This document shows, in pieces, positions 7,781-16,836 of a DNA stretch of 64,000 nt. The stretch spans positions 62,001 through 126,000 of the forward strand of contig JACDOF010000002.1 of NCBI GenBank assembly GCA_017656235.1, in the 5' to 3' direction. The notes beneath the pieces were generated by a model. The model had not been told where the DNA came from. It made no database searches and was given only the letters and a program-made list of their open reading frames with translations. The DNA comes from Brevibacillus sp. GTDB taxonomy: Bacteria; Bacillota; Bacilli; Brevibacillales; Brevibacillaceae. The translations under genes and the position numbers were made by a program. The stretch's first letter is position 1; each line of letters opens with the position of its first letter.

Positions 7781-7856
7781 TTTTCCAATACATCAGGCAT
7801 GTCCTGCTATCAGTTTAGCACGCAAGGGGTTTGTCTGTCATGGGAGGGTTGTGGCG

Positions 7857-8975
7857 ATGGTTACTTTCGTCCATATGGCTGATGTTCACCTGGATGCGCC
7901 GCTGCCGTCATTGGCGGACAAGTACGAGCTGCGGCAGTATGATTTTCGGAAAACGATGCGGCGGGTACGCGATTTGGTCGTCTCCCGGCAGGTTGACTTT
8001 TGGTTGATTGCCGGCGATTTGTTGGAGTACCACGGCGGTACGAGATCAACAGCCGCCTTTTTGCAGGAATTGTTTGCCAGTGTTGAGCCGATCCCGGTCT
8101 GTATTGCTCCAGGTAATCATGATCCGTGGATGGAAGATTCCTTCTACCGCACGTTGGAATGGTCTCCCAACGTGATCTTCTTCACCCCCGAATGGGGGGC
8201 GTACGAGTTTCCCGAGCAGTCCTGTGTCATCTACGGTTGGGGATTCCCTCAGGCCCATGTATACCAATCCCCATTACAGTCTTTTCCCGGAAAGTTAACC
8301 GGATACGCGCATCATCTCATGGTCCTTCACGCTACTGTTGGTGAATCCGCCGAACATCACCCGTACGCTCCGGTAACACTGACGGAACTGGCAGCGACCG
8401 GAGTTGATTACGCGGCATTGGGGCACATACATAAACCGCAGCGATTCCAGCATCCAAAGAGACAGGGGGTGTTTGCCGCATACCCCGGTTCCCCGGAGGG
8501 ATTAAACTTCAAGGAAAGCGGCGAGCGGTCCGTCCTGTTGGGGAGAATCGACGATGGCGGCAAGGTAAGCCTGGAGGCTGTCCCTGTCCAATCCCGACAG
8601 GTTCGCAGGCTGATGGTGCAGCTTGAGGGTGCGGAGACAATGGAAGGCGTCATTGCGCGTGTGGATCAGGCGCTGCAAGCAGAAAACCTGGATGACATTC
8701 TGCTGGTTGAGCTGAGCGGTGAACGCGCCAGTCACCTGAACCTCTCGCTTGAACTGCTGTACGCTCAGTATGCGGACAGTTTTTTTCTCCGTTTTGAGGA
8801 CAACTCCTGGCCCGATCTGGATGAGCAGCAATTGCTGCAGCAAGGTGGGGTACTGGCACGCTGGTTGGAAAAACTGGGCGAGCTGGCGGAATGCGGCGAG
8901 AGCGAGCGTGAGCGGTTGATCGCCCGGCTGGCGCGGCGGGAAGCGTTGAAACGAATCGGGGGTTTGATGAAGTGA
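7857..8975 (+). CDS. yhaO: SbcD-like metallophosphoesterase YhaO
   Basis: A 372-residue nuclease-type metallophosphoesterase. The metal-binding motifs are in order: DVHLD (near residue 8), GDLLEYHG, GNHDPW, LHATVGE and GHIHKP. This matches the Mre11/SbcD group, and the partner gene yhaN starts inside its stop codon, as in the B. subtilis yhaO-yhaN pair. It probably acts with YhaN on DNA ends, hairpins or stalled structures in the cytoplasm. ATG 7857 is chosen over GTG 7851 because GGGAGG (7842-7847) is better spaced. Confidence 0.92.
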   Translation: MVTFVHMADVHLDAPLPSLADKYELRQYDFRKTMRRVRDLVVSRQVDFWLIAGDLLEYHGGTRSTAAFLQELFASVEPIPVCIAPGNHDPWMEDSFYRTLEWSPNVIFFTPEWGAYEFPEQSCVIYGWGFPQAHVYQSPLQSFPGKLTGYAHHLMVLHATVGESAEHHPYAPVTLTELAATGVDYAALGHIHKPQRFQHPKRQGVFAAYPGSPEGLNFKESGERSVLLGRIDDGGKVSLEAVPVQSRQVRRLMVQLEGAETMEGVIARVDQALQAENLDDILLVELSGERASHLNLSLELLYAQYADSFFLRFEDNSWPDLDEQQLLQQGGVLARWLEKLGELAECGESERERLIARLARREALKRIGGLMK

Positions 8976-11647
8976 TTATCGACGAACTGTACATTGGCGG
9001 GTTTGGCAAATGGCGGGATACCGCCTTTTCGTTTGCCCCGGGCATCAATTTGTTTGTGGCTCCCAATGAGGCGGGAAAAACGACATTGCTGGCGGCGCTG
9101 TTTGCCGCCCTGTACGGGTTGAAACGAGATTATCTACGCACCACCCGCTATTTGGAAGACTACGACCGCTATTATCCCTGGGACGGTGGGCCTTACGAGA
9201 CAATCATCCGCTACCGGTTGGACGGGCAGCACTTTCGCCTGCATCGGCAGCTGGCCAAGGAGCGGGATGTGGCCAAGCTATACCGGGAACCGGAACTGGC
9301 GGACATTACCCTAATGTATCAGGAAGATCGCCGCAAAGAATACAACTTTGTGGAGCGTCATTTGGGGCTGAACCGAACCTTGTTTACCGATGTGACATGG
9401 GTGAGAAAGGAGCCTGTACAGGCAGCGCGCCAGCTGCTGCCGACGTTGGCCAACCAGAACGAAGGAGATCCGCTGGCCAATGCCCTTCTGGCCCAGCTGG
9501 AGCAGGAAATCAGCGCCATCGGTCGCAAGGAGAGTGCCGCCAGTACGCTGATTGGCAAGCTGGCGAAAGAGCTGGAACAGGCGGAGCAGAGCCTGAAACA
9601 GGCGGAACTGGACTGGCAATCGGTACAGCACTTGACCCGTGAGGTGGCATCCTGGCAGGAAGATCTGAACCGGAAGCAGCGTGAACGCATGCAGCTTGAA
9701 ACGAAGCTGGAACTGCTGCGGCAGGCTGAGACATCCTGGCAGGAACGCTGGCAGCGCAGTTTCCAAACCACTCGTGCCGCCGAACTGGCTGAATGGGAGA
9801 AAGCGGCACAGGACGAGGCGGAGCGCAAGCTGCATAGTCGGATGAAAGAACAGCTTTTGCGCCTGGAGCAGGAGATGACGGGCCTTAGGGAGTGGACCAG
9901 CAGTCTCCCAAGCACCAGCCGTACGGACAAAGGGGAGTTCTACCTCTCGTTTGCCCAGATCAGCGAAGCGGAGTGGCAGGAGTGGATCGAAGGATGGTAT
10001 GCGCTGCGTGTTTACACCGAGCGCCATTCGGTGCCTGACGAGCCCGTGATTGACCTGGAAAAACTGCAGTCCGATTACCTGGCCGGACTGCAGTTGTACA
10101 GAGAAACAGAGCGTCTGCGAAATGAGACGGACCGTTTGGCTGCGCGGTTGGAGGAGGCAGAGCGGGCAGACGGGAACGCGCAGCAGCCCGGTTTCACCGA
10201 TCGACAGGGCGCGCTCGAACCGGAGAGTACCGTGTCTCCGATCAGCAGAACAAGCAGGGTGGCTCAAAAGAGGAAGAGGAAGGCCGCCCGCCGTTCGCTT
10301 GCCTGGTACGCGGCCGCCTTGTTTTGGATGGCAGGAGGCATGATCGGATGGTGGAACGATCTGCAGCTGCCGGCGCTGGCCGCCTGGATATTGGCTGTCT
10401 GCACGGCGGCGGTTGTCTGGCATCTCGGCCGAAGACAGCAGTCAGCAGTTCCCGGTAGAGATACGTCATCAGCGCAAGCAAGCCATTCCCCGGCAGTGGC
10501 CTCAGAGTTTGCGGCCAGAAAAAGTGCGCTGCAGCATGAACTGGCAATGCGGCGGAGCCAATTGGAGGAGGCGGAATCCGCCCTTCGCCGTCTGTTGATT
10601 GAGTGGGACGTGGCGGAGTGGGAGGCGTTCGTCTCCTTGCGGGAACGTTGGCTGGTCCGCCTCCACGAACGAAAAACCCGGACGCAGGAAGAAGCGGAGC
10701 GCCAGCGTATCCAGGCCCGTTTGGAGCGAAAAATGTTGGACTGGGGGGTGCCGCCGCATCTTTCCTTTGAAGAGGCTGCGGCGCTGGTACTGAGCGAACA
10801 CGCCAAGTGGGAACAACGCACCCGTGAAGAGCAGGAGCGGCTGAAGGAGGAAGTGGCGCAGCAGAAGGAACGAATGGCACGAATGGAGCGGTTGGAAACG
10901 CTGGAAAAAGAGCAAGCGGAACTGCTGGAGCAGTGGAGGAGCCAGGTTCGCGCCATCCTGTTAAAGGATCAACAGGAATTGGAACAGAGGCGGAAGGAGG
11001 CGGAAGCGGAGCGCAGCCGTTTGGAAGAAGTACTGACCATGCTGCGGGAAAACATTGCACAGGCACGCGGCGAGATCGGACAGCGGGGAGAGATCGCCTG
11101 GGCCAAGGCCAAAAGTAATTGCGAAGATATCCGCGCCCGTCTGGATGATGCCCGCATGCGGCGTGACGCTCTGCTGTTGGCCAAGGAAGCGTTGGAAGAG
11201 GCGATGGAGGAATGGCGGCGGGATATTTCGCCGGCACTCAATCAGACTGCTTCACTGGTCATGAAACAGATAAGCAGCGGTCGCTATCGGGATGTGCGGC
11301 TTGACCCGTCTGAACAATTTGCAGTTCGGGTGATTGAACCAAAGCGACGGGAGATTGTCGAGCAAGACCGCTTTTCCAGCGGTACGCAGGACCAGCTTTC
11401 TTTCGCACAACGGGTGGCCCTGCTGCAAACCATAAGCGCCGAACGCGAACCGCTGCCGATCTTTTTGGACGATCACTTCATCCACTACGATCAGGTGCGG
11501 CTCGAGGCGGCGCTTGACTTCCTCCTGGAGTTATCTGAATCGCATCAGGTTTTTTTGTTTAGCTGTCAGGGACGCGAATGCGATTACCTGCAGCCCGTGC
11601 TCGCCGAGAACAAACGTCACAAGCTGCACAATTGGTCGGTTTTGTAA
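8972..11647 (+). CDS. yhaN: SbcC-like AAA ATPase YhaN
   Basis: An 891-residue SMC/Rad50-type ATPase. Walker A is APNEAGKTT near residue 30. Long coiled coils run from about residues 170-420 and 500-780. A hydrophobic hairpin at about residues 430-475 (WYAAALFWMAGGMIGWW, then LAAWILAVCTAAVVW) suggests a membrane-anchored hinge, known in YhaN-type proteins. The ABC signature (FSSGTQDQLSFAQR) and Walker B (PIFLDDHFIHYD) are near the C-terminus. The GTG start overlaps the yhaO stop, implying translational coupling and complex formation. Confidence 0.92.
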   Translation: MIIDELYIGGFGKWRDTAFSFAPGINLFVAPNEAGKTTLLAALFAALYGLKRDYLRTTRYLEDYDRYYPWDGGPYETIIRYRLDGQHFRLHRQLAKERDVAKLYREPELADITLMYQEDRRKEYNFVERHLGLNRTLFTDVTWVRKEPVQAARQLLPTLANQNEGDPLANALLAQLEQEISAIGRKESAASTLIGKLAKELEQAEQSLKQAELDWQSVQHLTREVASWQEDLNRKQRERMQLETKLELLRQAETSWQERWQRSFQTTRAAELAEWEKAAQDEAERKLHSRMKEQLLRLEQEMTGLREWTSSLPSTSRTDKGEFYLSFAQISEAEWQEWIEGWYALRVYTERHSVPDEPVIDLEKLQSDYLAGLQLYRETERLRNETDRLAARLEEAERADGNAQQPGFTDRQGALEPESTVSPISRTSRVAQKRKRKAARRSLAWYAAALFWMAGGMIGWWNDLQLPALAAWILAVCTAAVVWHLGRRQQSAVPGRDTSSAQASHSPAVASEFAARKSALQHELAMRRSQLEEAESALRRLLIEWDVAEWEAFVSLRERWLVRLHERKTRTQEEAERQRIQARLERKMLDWGVPPHLSFEEAAALVLSEHAKWEQRTREEQERLKEEVAQQKERMARMERLETLEKEQAELLEQWRSQVRAILLKDQQELEQRRKEAEAERSRLEEVLTMLRENIAQARGEIGQRGEIAWAKAKSNCEDIRARLDDARMRRDALLLAKEALEEAMEEWRRDISPALNQTASLVMKQISSGRYRDVRLDPSEQFAVRVIEPKRREIVEQDRFSSGTQDQLSFAQRVALLQTISAEREPLPIFLDDHFIHYDQVRLEAALDFLLELSESHQVFLFSCQGRECDYLQPVLAENKRHKLHNWSVL

Positions 11648-11676
11648 TGTGGCCAACGCCGCCGGGAGTTTTCCTG

Positions 11677-12879
11677 CTACGGCAGCTGTTTTTCCAGCAT
11701 GGTCAGGAACAGACCGACATCGGTGACGACGCCGATCGTCTGAGAAGAACCGCGATCCATCAACTTGGTGACCACGGCCGGATTAATGTCCACACAGACC
11801 GTCTTGATCCAGCTCGGCATCATGTTGCCCGTGCCGATGGCGTGCAGCATGGTGGAAAGCATGATCACCAGATCGGCATCTGCCACCTGCTCGGCGTACT
11901 GTGCCTGCGCTTCAATGAGGTCCATCAGCGTGTCCGGCAGCGGGCCATCGTCACGAATCGATCCGGCCAAAACAAACGGCACTCCTTTTTTGACACATTC
12001 GTACATGATGCCGCTTTTCAGCGTGCCGTCGGCTACCGCCTCGGCGATCGAACCGGAGCGGTTGATCGCGTTGATCGCCCGCATATGGTTTTTGTGACCG
12101 CCGCGCACGATTGAGCCGGTATCCAGATTGACGCCGAGGGAAGTGCCGAACAGCGCACGTTCAATATCGTGAACCGCCAGCGCGTTGCCGGATAACAGGG
12201 CGTGGACATACCCTTTGCGGATCAGGCTTTGGAACGCTTCCCCGCCACCGGTATGGATGACAACCGGTCCGGCCACAAACACGATTTTGCCGCCCTTTTG
12301 CTTTAGCTGACGCATCTCTTCGGCCAGCCGTTTGACGATGACTTCCACCCGCCGCTCCGAGCTTACTTCGTTGCTCATGAAAGCGAACTCATTGCCCCGC
12401 TCTTCTGCCGGAGGAATGACCAGCCGCACACCGCTGCTGCCGCAGACGATCAGATCGCCTTTTTTGATGTCGCGCAGCTTGACGCAGTGGACCTCGTCCC
12501 CTTTGACAACGAGACAGGCATCCATCCGCTGGTACTTCACTCGTACCCATTTTCCGTTCAGATAGACCTCTGTCGGGTGGTTGGTGGTGGAGTAGAAGTC
12601 GTCCGGCACGGTTTTGTCTTTTTCCGCCGGTTTCAGTGTGGCTGCTTCCTCGTTGCGGGGGATGGTACAGCCGAGATTGATCAGCTCGTTTAAGATCAGC
12701 TCGATTTTATCCTCGGGGAGGTCAAGGGCGATTCTGGCGGTTGACTCGTCTTCCACCTGGTCGCCTACCTCCAACTGCAGCACGCGGTACCTGCCGTTGT
12801 ACTGCACCACGGAGGAGTCAATTTTTTTCAGGATGTCGTCGCGAATGATGTGGCCCCGGATCTCAATCACTCGTTCCAT
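11677..12879 (-). CDS. TIGR00300 family protein (LOR/SDH domain; probable ornithine cyclodeaminase type)
   Basis: A 400-residue protein. The N-terminal ~100 residues (MERVIEIRGHIIRDDIL to LINLGCTIP) match the conserved LOR/SDH region. The rest resembles the ArgZ/AgrE C-terminal NAD-binding domain, with GGKIVFVAGPVVIHTGGG, GTGNMMPSWIKTVCVDI and IGVVTDVG. Characterised archaeal and cyanobacterial relatives convert ornithine to proline with NAD+. Proline synthesis from ornithine is therefore a reasonable inference but is not proven. AGGAGGAAAATGGA sets ATG 12879. It is convergent with yhaN over 29 bases and has no operon partner. Confidence 0.82.
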   Translation of the reverse strand: MERVIEIRGHIIRDDILKKIDSSVVQYNGRYRVLQLEVGDQVEDESTARIALDLPEDKIELILNELINLGCTIPRNEEAATLKPAEKDKTVPDDFYSTTNHPTEVYLNGKWVRVKYQRMDACLVVKGDEVHCVKLRDIKKGDLIVCGSSGVRLVIPPAEERGNEFAFMSNEVSSERRVEVIVKRLAEEMRQLKQKGGKIVFVAGPVVIHTGGGEAFQSLIRKGYVHALLSGNALAVHDIERALFGTSLGVNLDTGSIVRGGHKNHMRAINAINRSGSIAEAVADGTLKSGIMYECVKKGVPFVLAGSIRDDGPLPDTLMDLIEAQAQYAEQVADADLVIMLSTMLHAIGTGNMMPSWIKTVCVDINPAVVTKLMDRGSSQTIGVVTDVGLFLTMLEKQLP

Positions 12880-13108
12880 TCCATTTTCCTCCTTCAGGGT
12901 GAGCAAGATGTATGTAGACGCGCCGTGCATGGGCGCGCAAGGCGACAGCCGTCCAGGCTCCCTATAGTATAGCGACTGGCGGCAGCGGTTCCAAGTGGTT
13001 GCAGGAAAATGGATGTTTATTCAGCTCGTGCGGACAAAACAGCGTGCTGCCCGCTGGCCAACCAGACGTCCGTGTGTGCTCTATGCACGTTATGCAGGGG
13101 TGGCGGTA

Positions 13109-13138
13109 TTGCCCCAGGCATTTTTGTTCCACTATAAT
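13109..13138 (+). promoter_or_regulatory. Sigma-A-like promoter for lipA
   Basis: TTGCCC (13109-13114), an 18-base spacer and TATAAT (13133-13138). The lipA start is 90 bases downstream. Confidence 0.65.
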
Positions 13139-13227
13139 GGGGAAGAAAAAGCAGCCTGGTACTGCATTCTGCTACGTGTCGGATTGTTGAAAGTTTGGGA
13201 TATTCATAAACAAGGAGTGAGCCCTGA

Positions 13228-14112
13228 ATGACGCAGCGAAAACCGGAGTGGCTCAAAATCAACCTGGTTGCCGGCGAGAAGCTGGCCACTTTCAAGGAAC
13301 TGAAGCAGACCATGCGCGGCAAGACCTTGCACACGGTCTGCGAGGAAGCGAAATGTCCGAACATCCATGAGTGCTGGGCCAATCGCACAGCCACATTCAT
13401 GATACTGGGAGACATTTGTACCCGGGCATGCCGTTTTTGCGCGGTCAAAACGGGCTTGCCGACAGAGCTTGATCTCGCCGAGCCCGAACGAGTGGCGGAA
13501 GCTGCTGAACAAATGGGCCTGCGCCATGTCGTCGTCACATCGGTGGCCCGCGATGATTTGGCCGATGGGGGGGCATCCGTGTTTGCCGAGACCATCCGGG
13601 CGATTCGCCGCCGCCTGCCGTTTTCCACCGTGGAGGTGCTGATACCCGACTTTCTCGGCAACTGGGATGCGCTCAAGGTGGTTATGGATGCCAAGCCGGA
13701 TGTGCTCAATCACAACATCGAAGCCGTCCGTCGTCTGTCAGACCGCGTGCGGGCGCGTGCCAAATACGATCGGACACTGGAACTGCTGAAGCGAGCCAAA
13801 GCAATGCAGCCCACCATCCCGACCAAATCCAGCCTGATGATCGGGGTAGGCGAGACGTTTGAAGAGATTCTGGAGACGATGGACGATTTGCGCGCGGTCG
13901 ATGTCGACATCATGACGATCGGCCAGTATCTGCAGCCGACGAAAAAGCACCTGCAAGTAGTAAAGTATTACCATCCGGACGAGTTTGCGCGGCTGAAGGA
14001 AGAAGGCATGAAGCGGGGCTTCAGCCACGTGGAGTCAGGTCCATTGGTCCGCAGTTCCTATCACGCCCATGAACAGGCAAATGCCGCCAGGGAAGCCATG
14101 ACCAGAGTATAG
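13228..14112 (+). CDS. lipA: Lipoyl synthase LipA
   Basis: A 294-residue radical-SAM enzyme. It has both cluster motifs: the auxiliary [4Fe-4S] motif [12 protein letters not shown] (CX4CX5C) and the radical-SAM motif CTRACRFC (CX3CX2C). The C-terminal RSSYHA motif supplies the serine ligand. It inserts two sulfurs into protein-bound octanoyl groups to make lipoyl cofactors. Length is normal for Bacillales LipA. AGGAGTGA precedes the ATG. In B. subtilis this gene is yutB; the convergent yutC-like gene next door keeps that synteny. Confidence 0.97.
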   Translation: MTQRKPEWLKINLVAGEKLATFKELKQTMRGKTLHTVCEEAKCPNIHECWANRTATFMILGDICTRACRFCAVKTGLPTELDLAEPERVAEAAEQMGLRHVVVTSVARDDLADGGASVFAETIRAIRRRLPFSTVEVLIPDFLGNWDALKVVMDAKPDVLNHNIEAVRRLSDRVRARAKYDRTLELLKRAKAMQPTIPTKSSLMIGVGETFEEILETMDDLRAVDVDIMTIGQYLQPTKKHLQVVKYYHPDEFARLKEEGMKRGFSHVESGPLVRSSYHAHEQANAAREAMTRV

Positions 14113-14142
14113 CCAGCCACTTGTGTCCAGCGGGTATACAGT

Positions 14143-14182
14143 GAATCCCCTATGTCCGCCCAGATGCGGGAATAGGGGATTC
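14143..14182. terminator. Bidirectional terminator-like hairpin
   Basis: GAATCCCCTAT (14143-14153) pairs perfectly with ATAGGGGATTC (14172-14182). It lies between the convergent lipA and yutC-like genes. The T tract is poor on both sides. Confidence 0.6.
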
Positions 14183-14196
14183 TGCGCAAGAGCATG

Positions 14197-15003
14197 CTAC
14201 CGGCTCGATCTCTGCTTTTTTTGCTGGCCTTCCATGGCATCGCCGATGTCCATGCGATCACGCATCTCTTTCGTCATTCCGGATGCTTCGGGCCAGTCTT
14301 CACCATCGGTGACACCGCCAAAGCGGCGAATCAGGTTGTCGATGCGGGTATCGTCATGGTAACCGGCCGCGTTTACATCGGCGGTACGACTGGCGATTCG
14401 GCTCAAATCAGCAATCGTCTGCCTGTTGTCGGTAACATACACCTTGAACCAGCGGGGCGAGACCGACCAGGCGTTCATCTTTGCCTTTTTCTTGATGGAA
14501 TCGGCTTGTTTGCGATTGGCCAGATCCAGCCCGACAAAGATCTCTTCGTCCGTCACCAGGACAGTAGAAGTGTTGACACCCGGTACACTCGCCGTCACAT
14601 TGCCGACAATTTGGGCCAGTGCATCGCGGTCGAGGTAGATGTTATTCATGGTTCCATCCTGCAGCATGTTGCGGTCTACCTTGACGAACCCCATCCGGGT
14701 CATGTTGGCAGTATCGTTGAGACCACCGTTGGTGGTACCGAAGGCATCCTTCCGGTCGGCATTGCGAATCCCGGATGACTTGTACAGCGACTGATAGGCA
14801 CGGCCGTTTCGTGCAGCCATCGGACCATTGTTGTCGAGGTAGTTCCCCGGGGGGACCGGGCGATAACCATCGGTGTAGCCGGTCGGACGCGGATTGCTGC
14901 TCAGTCCGTAGGTCGTGTTGTTATCCGGTGTCGCGTTATTGGCACAGGCGGACACGAGCAGGGCGAAGCAGGTAATGGTACTGTACAGCCATGATTTCTT
15001 CAT
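14197..15003 (-). CDS. yutC: YhcN/YlaJ family sporulation lipoprotein (YutC-like)
   Basis: A 268-residue lipoprotein with signal peptide and lipobox (LLVSAC, Cys about residue 20), a Gly/Asn/Pro-rich spacer to about residue 110, and a C-terminal YhcN/YlaJ domain (DALAQIVGNVTASVPGVN, STVLVTDEEIFVGLDL). Relatives are inner spore membrane or forespore lipoproteins that affect germination. Its place beside lipA matches B. subtilis yutC. Start ATG 15003 is preceded by AGCAGGAGGTGT-type sequence. Confidence 0.87.
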   Translation of the reverse strand: MKKSWLYSTITCFALLVSACANNATPDNNTTYGLSSNPRPTGYTDGYRPVPPGNYLDNNGPMAARNGRAYQSLYKSSGIRNADRKDAFGTTNGGLNDTANMTRMGFVKVDRNMLQDGTMNNIYLDRDALAQIVGNVTASVPGVNTSTVLVTDEEIFVGLDLANRKQADSIKKKAKMNAWSVSPRWFKVYVTDNRQTIADLSRIASRTADVNAAGYHDDTRIDNLIRRFGGVTDGEDWPEASGMTKEMRDRMDIGDAMEGQQKKQRSSR

Positions 15004-15126
15004 GCGTACACCTCCTGCTGTTAGCTTTCCCTGTCACGTGGCCTGTTTTCGTGGGAATATTATGTCCCGCTCCAAAAAATGTGGTAAGATGAGAGCAGAT
15101 GGACTCGAAAAAGGGAGGAAACGCAT

Positions 15127-15765
15127 TTGATCCGCACCCAGGCAGGAACATTTGAACTGGTCGAGGAACATCGAGGTGGCTGGAACCTGGAGGTCTTCAA
15201 AGAGCGGTACAGCGACATCCTGGACAAATACGACTATATTGTCGGCGATTGGGGTTACGGTCAACTGCGATTGCGCGGCTTTTACGACAACGGACATAGA
15301 AAAGTTCCGTTTGAACAAAAGATTGCATCGCTTGACGAATATCTGCATGAATTTTGCAACTTTGGTTGTGCCTACTTCGTGCTGCGGCGTATTTCCTCCC
15401 CTGCTGGAGAGGAGCGCAGGCCGGATGCGGGCGGCAGGGATAAGCAAAGCCAGCCTCCGGAAACGGAAATGGCCGGACAGGAACAACCGTTTCATCGGTC
15501 AAGCGGTCAGCATCGCCCCAACGGGCGGGGAGAACGAAGCCGTCCAATTCGCTCTCGCCAGGAGAGAGACGGTCAGGATCGGACGGATCGGGGGGAAAAG
15601 TCTCAGCGGGGTTACCGCGCCGATTCCCGCGGAGGTCAAACAGAACGAAAAGAGAGACAAGAGAGCGGAAGGCAGCGGTCGTCGTCCAGCCGCCCGAACG
15701 GACGTCCGCAGCGTGAACATGTATCTGCAGGAGGGTATGCGAGGCAGGACTCGAACAGAGTATGA
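15127..15765 (+). CDS. yutD: YutD family protein (DUF1027) with long basic tail
   Basis: A 212-residue protein. Residues 1-90 (GTFELVEEHRGGWNLEVF, KYDYIVGDWGYGQLRLRGF, FCNFGCAYFVLRR) are the conserved YutD domain of unknown function. Residues about 95-212 are low-complexity, rich in Arg, Gln, Ser and Gly, and look disordered; typical YutD proteins have much shorter tails, so this one may bind nucleic acid. It starts with TTG at 15127 after GGGAGGAAACGCA. Nothing visible reveals the biochemical role. Confidence 0.85.
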   Translation: MIRTQAGTFELVEEHRGGWNLEVFKERYSDILDKYDYIVGDWGYGQLRLRGFYDNGHRKVPFEQKIASLDEYLHEFCNFGCAYFVLRRISSPAGEERRPDAGGRDKQSQPPETEMAGQEQPFHRSSGQHRPNGRGERSRPIRSRQERDGQDRTDRGEKSQRGYRADSRGGQTERKERQESGRQRSSSSRPNGRPQREHVSAGGYARQDSNRV

Positions 15766-15814
15766 CCATCTGCTGAAGCAAGGCGGCAGATACCCACAGT
15801 TGGTAAAACTTCAA

Positions 15815-15860
15815 AACACCTGCTTACAGTAGTATTTGCTGTAGGCAGGTGTTTGTTTTC
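15815..15860. terminator. Bidirectional terminator between yutD and a convergent gene
   Basis: AACACCTGC (15815-15823) plus TACAG pair with CTGTA plus GCAGGTGTT (15845-15853). T-rich tails lie on both sides. Confidence 0.85.
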
Positions 15861-15913
15861 GATCCATGCTTTTCTTGAAATGGCTGAACCGGTTTTTGTC
15901 CGATTTAGACTCG

Positions 15914-16396
15914 TTACGATTGTTCGTCGTACTGCTGGTGAGGCTGACTGTCAGGTTCCACATATCCGCCAGTTGGCCTGTACTCTCCGTGGCAGGGGGA
16001 GGAACTGGGATCATACGGTTGGGCATGATTCGGGGAGTAGAACGAATAGGGTGAATACGGCGTGTAGGGTGAATACGGTGAATACGGCGCGTAGGAAGTA
16101 TAGGGAGAGTAGGGCGCATAAGGAGAATAGGGCGTGAAAGGTGCGTAGGGCGTGTAGGGATAGTATGGATACGGTGACGAGAACAGGAACGGCGACAAGA
16201 ATACAAAAGGCACGATGAACCGCCCAAAGTCTCCATCAAAACGATCCCGCCGCCTGCGGAATCTTGCCGGTACAACCGGATCAGGATGGGATCGTACGTG
16301 CTGTGGATAAGCCGCAGGCTGAGGGGGTACAGGGGCAGCAGCCTGTGAATAGGCGGGGACAGGCTGGGGGTAGGGATAATATGCTTGCATACTCAC
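15914..16396 (-). CDS. Pro/Tyr-rich repeat protein, function unknown
   Basis: A 160-residue protein. An N-terminal Pro/Ala/Gln-rich segment is followed by a basic patch (ARFRRRRDRFDGDFGRF) and a short hydrophobic stretch (IVPFVFLSPFLF). Residues about 75-125 are tandem repeats of the type PYSPYAPYSPYT, Tyr-Pro-Ser/Thr/Ala units. No signal peptide is evident. The composition recalls spore coat or crust proteins, but no family was recognised. GTG 16396 fits AAGGAGCG with 9-base spacing; ATG 16390 is an alternative. It is convergent with yutD. Confidence 0.65.
   Translation of the reverse strand: MSMQAYYPYPQPVPAYSQAAAPVPPQPAAYPQHVRSHPDPVVPARFRRRRDRFDGDFGRFIVPFVFLSPFLFSSPYPYYPYTPYAPFTPYSPYAPYSPYTSYAPYSPYSPYTPYSPYSFYSPNHAQPYDPSSSPCHGEYRPTGGYVEPDSQPHQQYDEQS
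16040..16150. repeat. Short tandem repeats encoding Tyr-Pro units
   Basis: Repeating 9- and 18-base units (GGTGAATACGGCGTGTAGGG type on the + strand) inside the Pro/Tyr-rich gene; they encode its PYSPYT repeats on the minus strand. Length variation by slippage is likely. Confidence 0.75.
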
Positions 16397-16504
16397 TTTT
16401 CGACGCTCCTTACCGTTTTTTTGTTCTGTTTCACAGGTAGTATACGGAGGGCGGATGTCCCAGGCGATTTGTCCCGGAAAAATTGGGCGCGTCTCTTACG
16501 CGAT

Positions 16505-16545
16505 AATACCCGTCCGGAGCTGACCTCTGGACGGGTTATTTATTC
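16505..16545. terminator. Terminator-like hairpin after the glpX operon
   Basis: ACCCGTCC pairs with GGACGGGT, with AT-rich flanks on both sides. It follows the stop of the DUF3055-like gene on the minus strand. Confidence 0.65.
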
Positions 16546-16564
16546 CACAATTTGGCGTACAGTC

Positions 16565-16834
16565 TTACACGACACTGAATAAAAACGTCTTCAACTCCTC
16601 CGCCTCTGCCGGAGTGAGTTGAAATGCGTACTCGACGTAACCTTCTTCCTTGAGATCGTCTTCCCCAATAATGGCGCTGCGCCCGTTTTGGATGTTGATC
16701 ACCAGTTTTTTGCCATAAAAACGGCTGGTCGTCGTGATTGCCAGATCAAAGCGGGTCGTTTCCCCAATGAAGCTGACAAACCGGGTACTCGTTTCTTCCG
16801 TCTCATCGTACAGGTAAAAGAACTCGTCAGACAT
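16565..16834 (-). CDS. Small DUF3055-like protein
   Basis: An 89-residue acidic, soluble protein (MSDEFFYLYDETEETSTRF, TTTSRFYGKKLVINIQNGR, QLTPAEAEELKTFL). It resembles the Firmicutes DUF3055 family by length and style. Its ATG is two bases after the stop of glpX, so the two are one operon and probably translationally coupled. Function is unknown. Confidence 0.7.
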   Translation of the reverse strand: MSDEFFYLYDETEETSTRFVSFIGETTRFDLAITTTSRFYGKKLVINIQNGRSAIIGEDDLKEEGYVEYAFQLTPAEAEELKTFLFSVV

Positions 16835-16836
16835 CC

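Noticed and set aside
16040..16150. CRISPR-like array
   Set aside because: The repeats are contiguous 9/18-base coding units without spacers.
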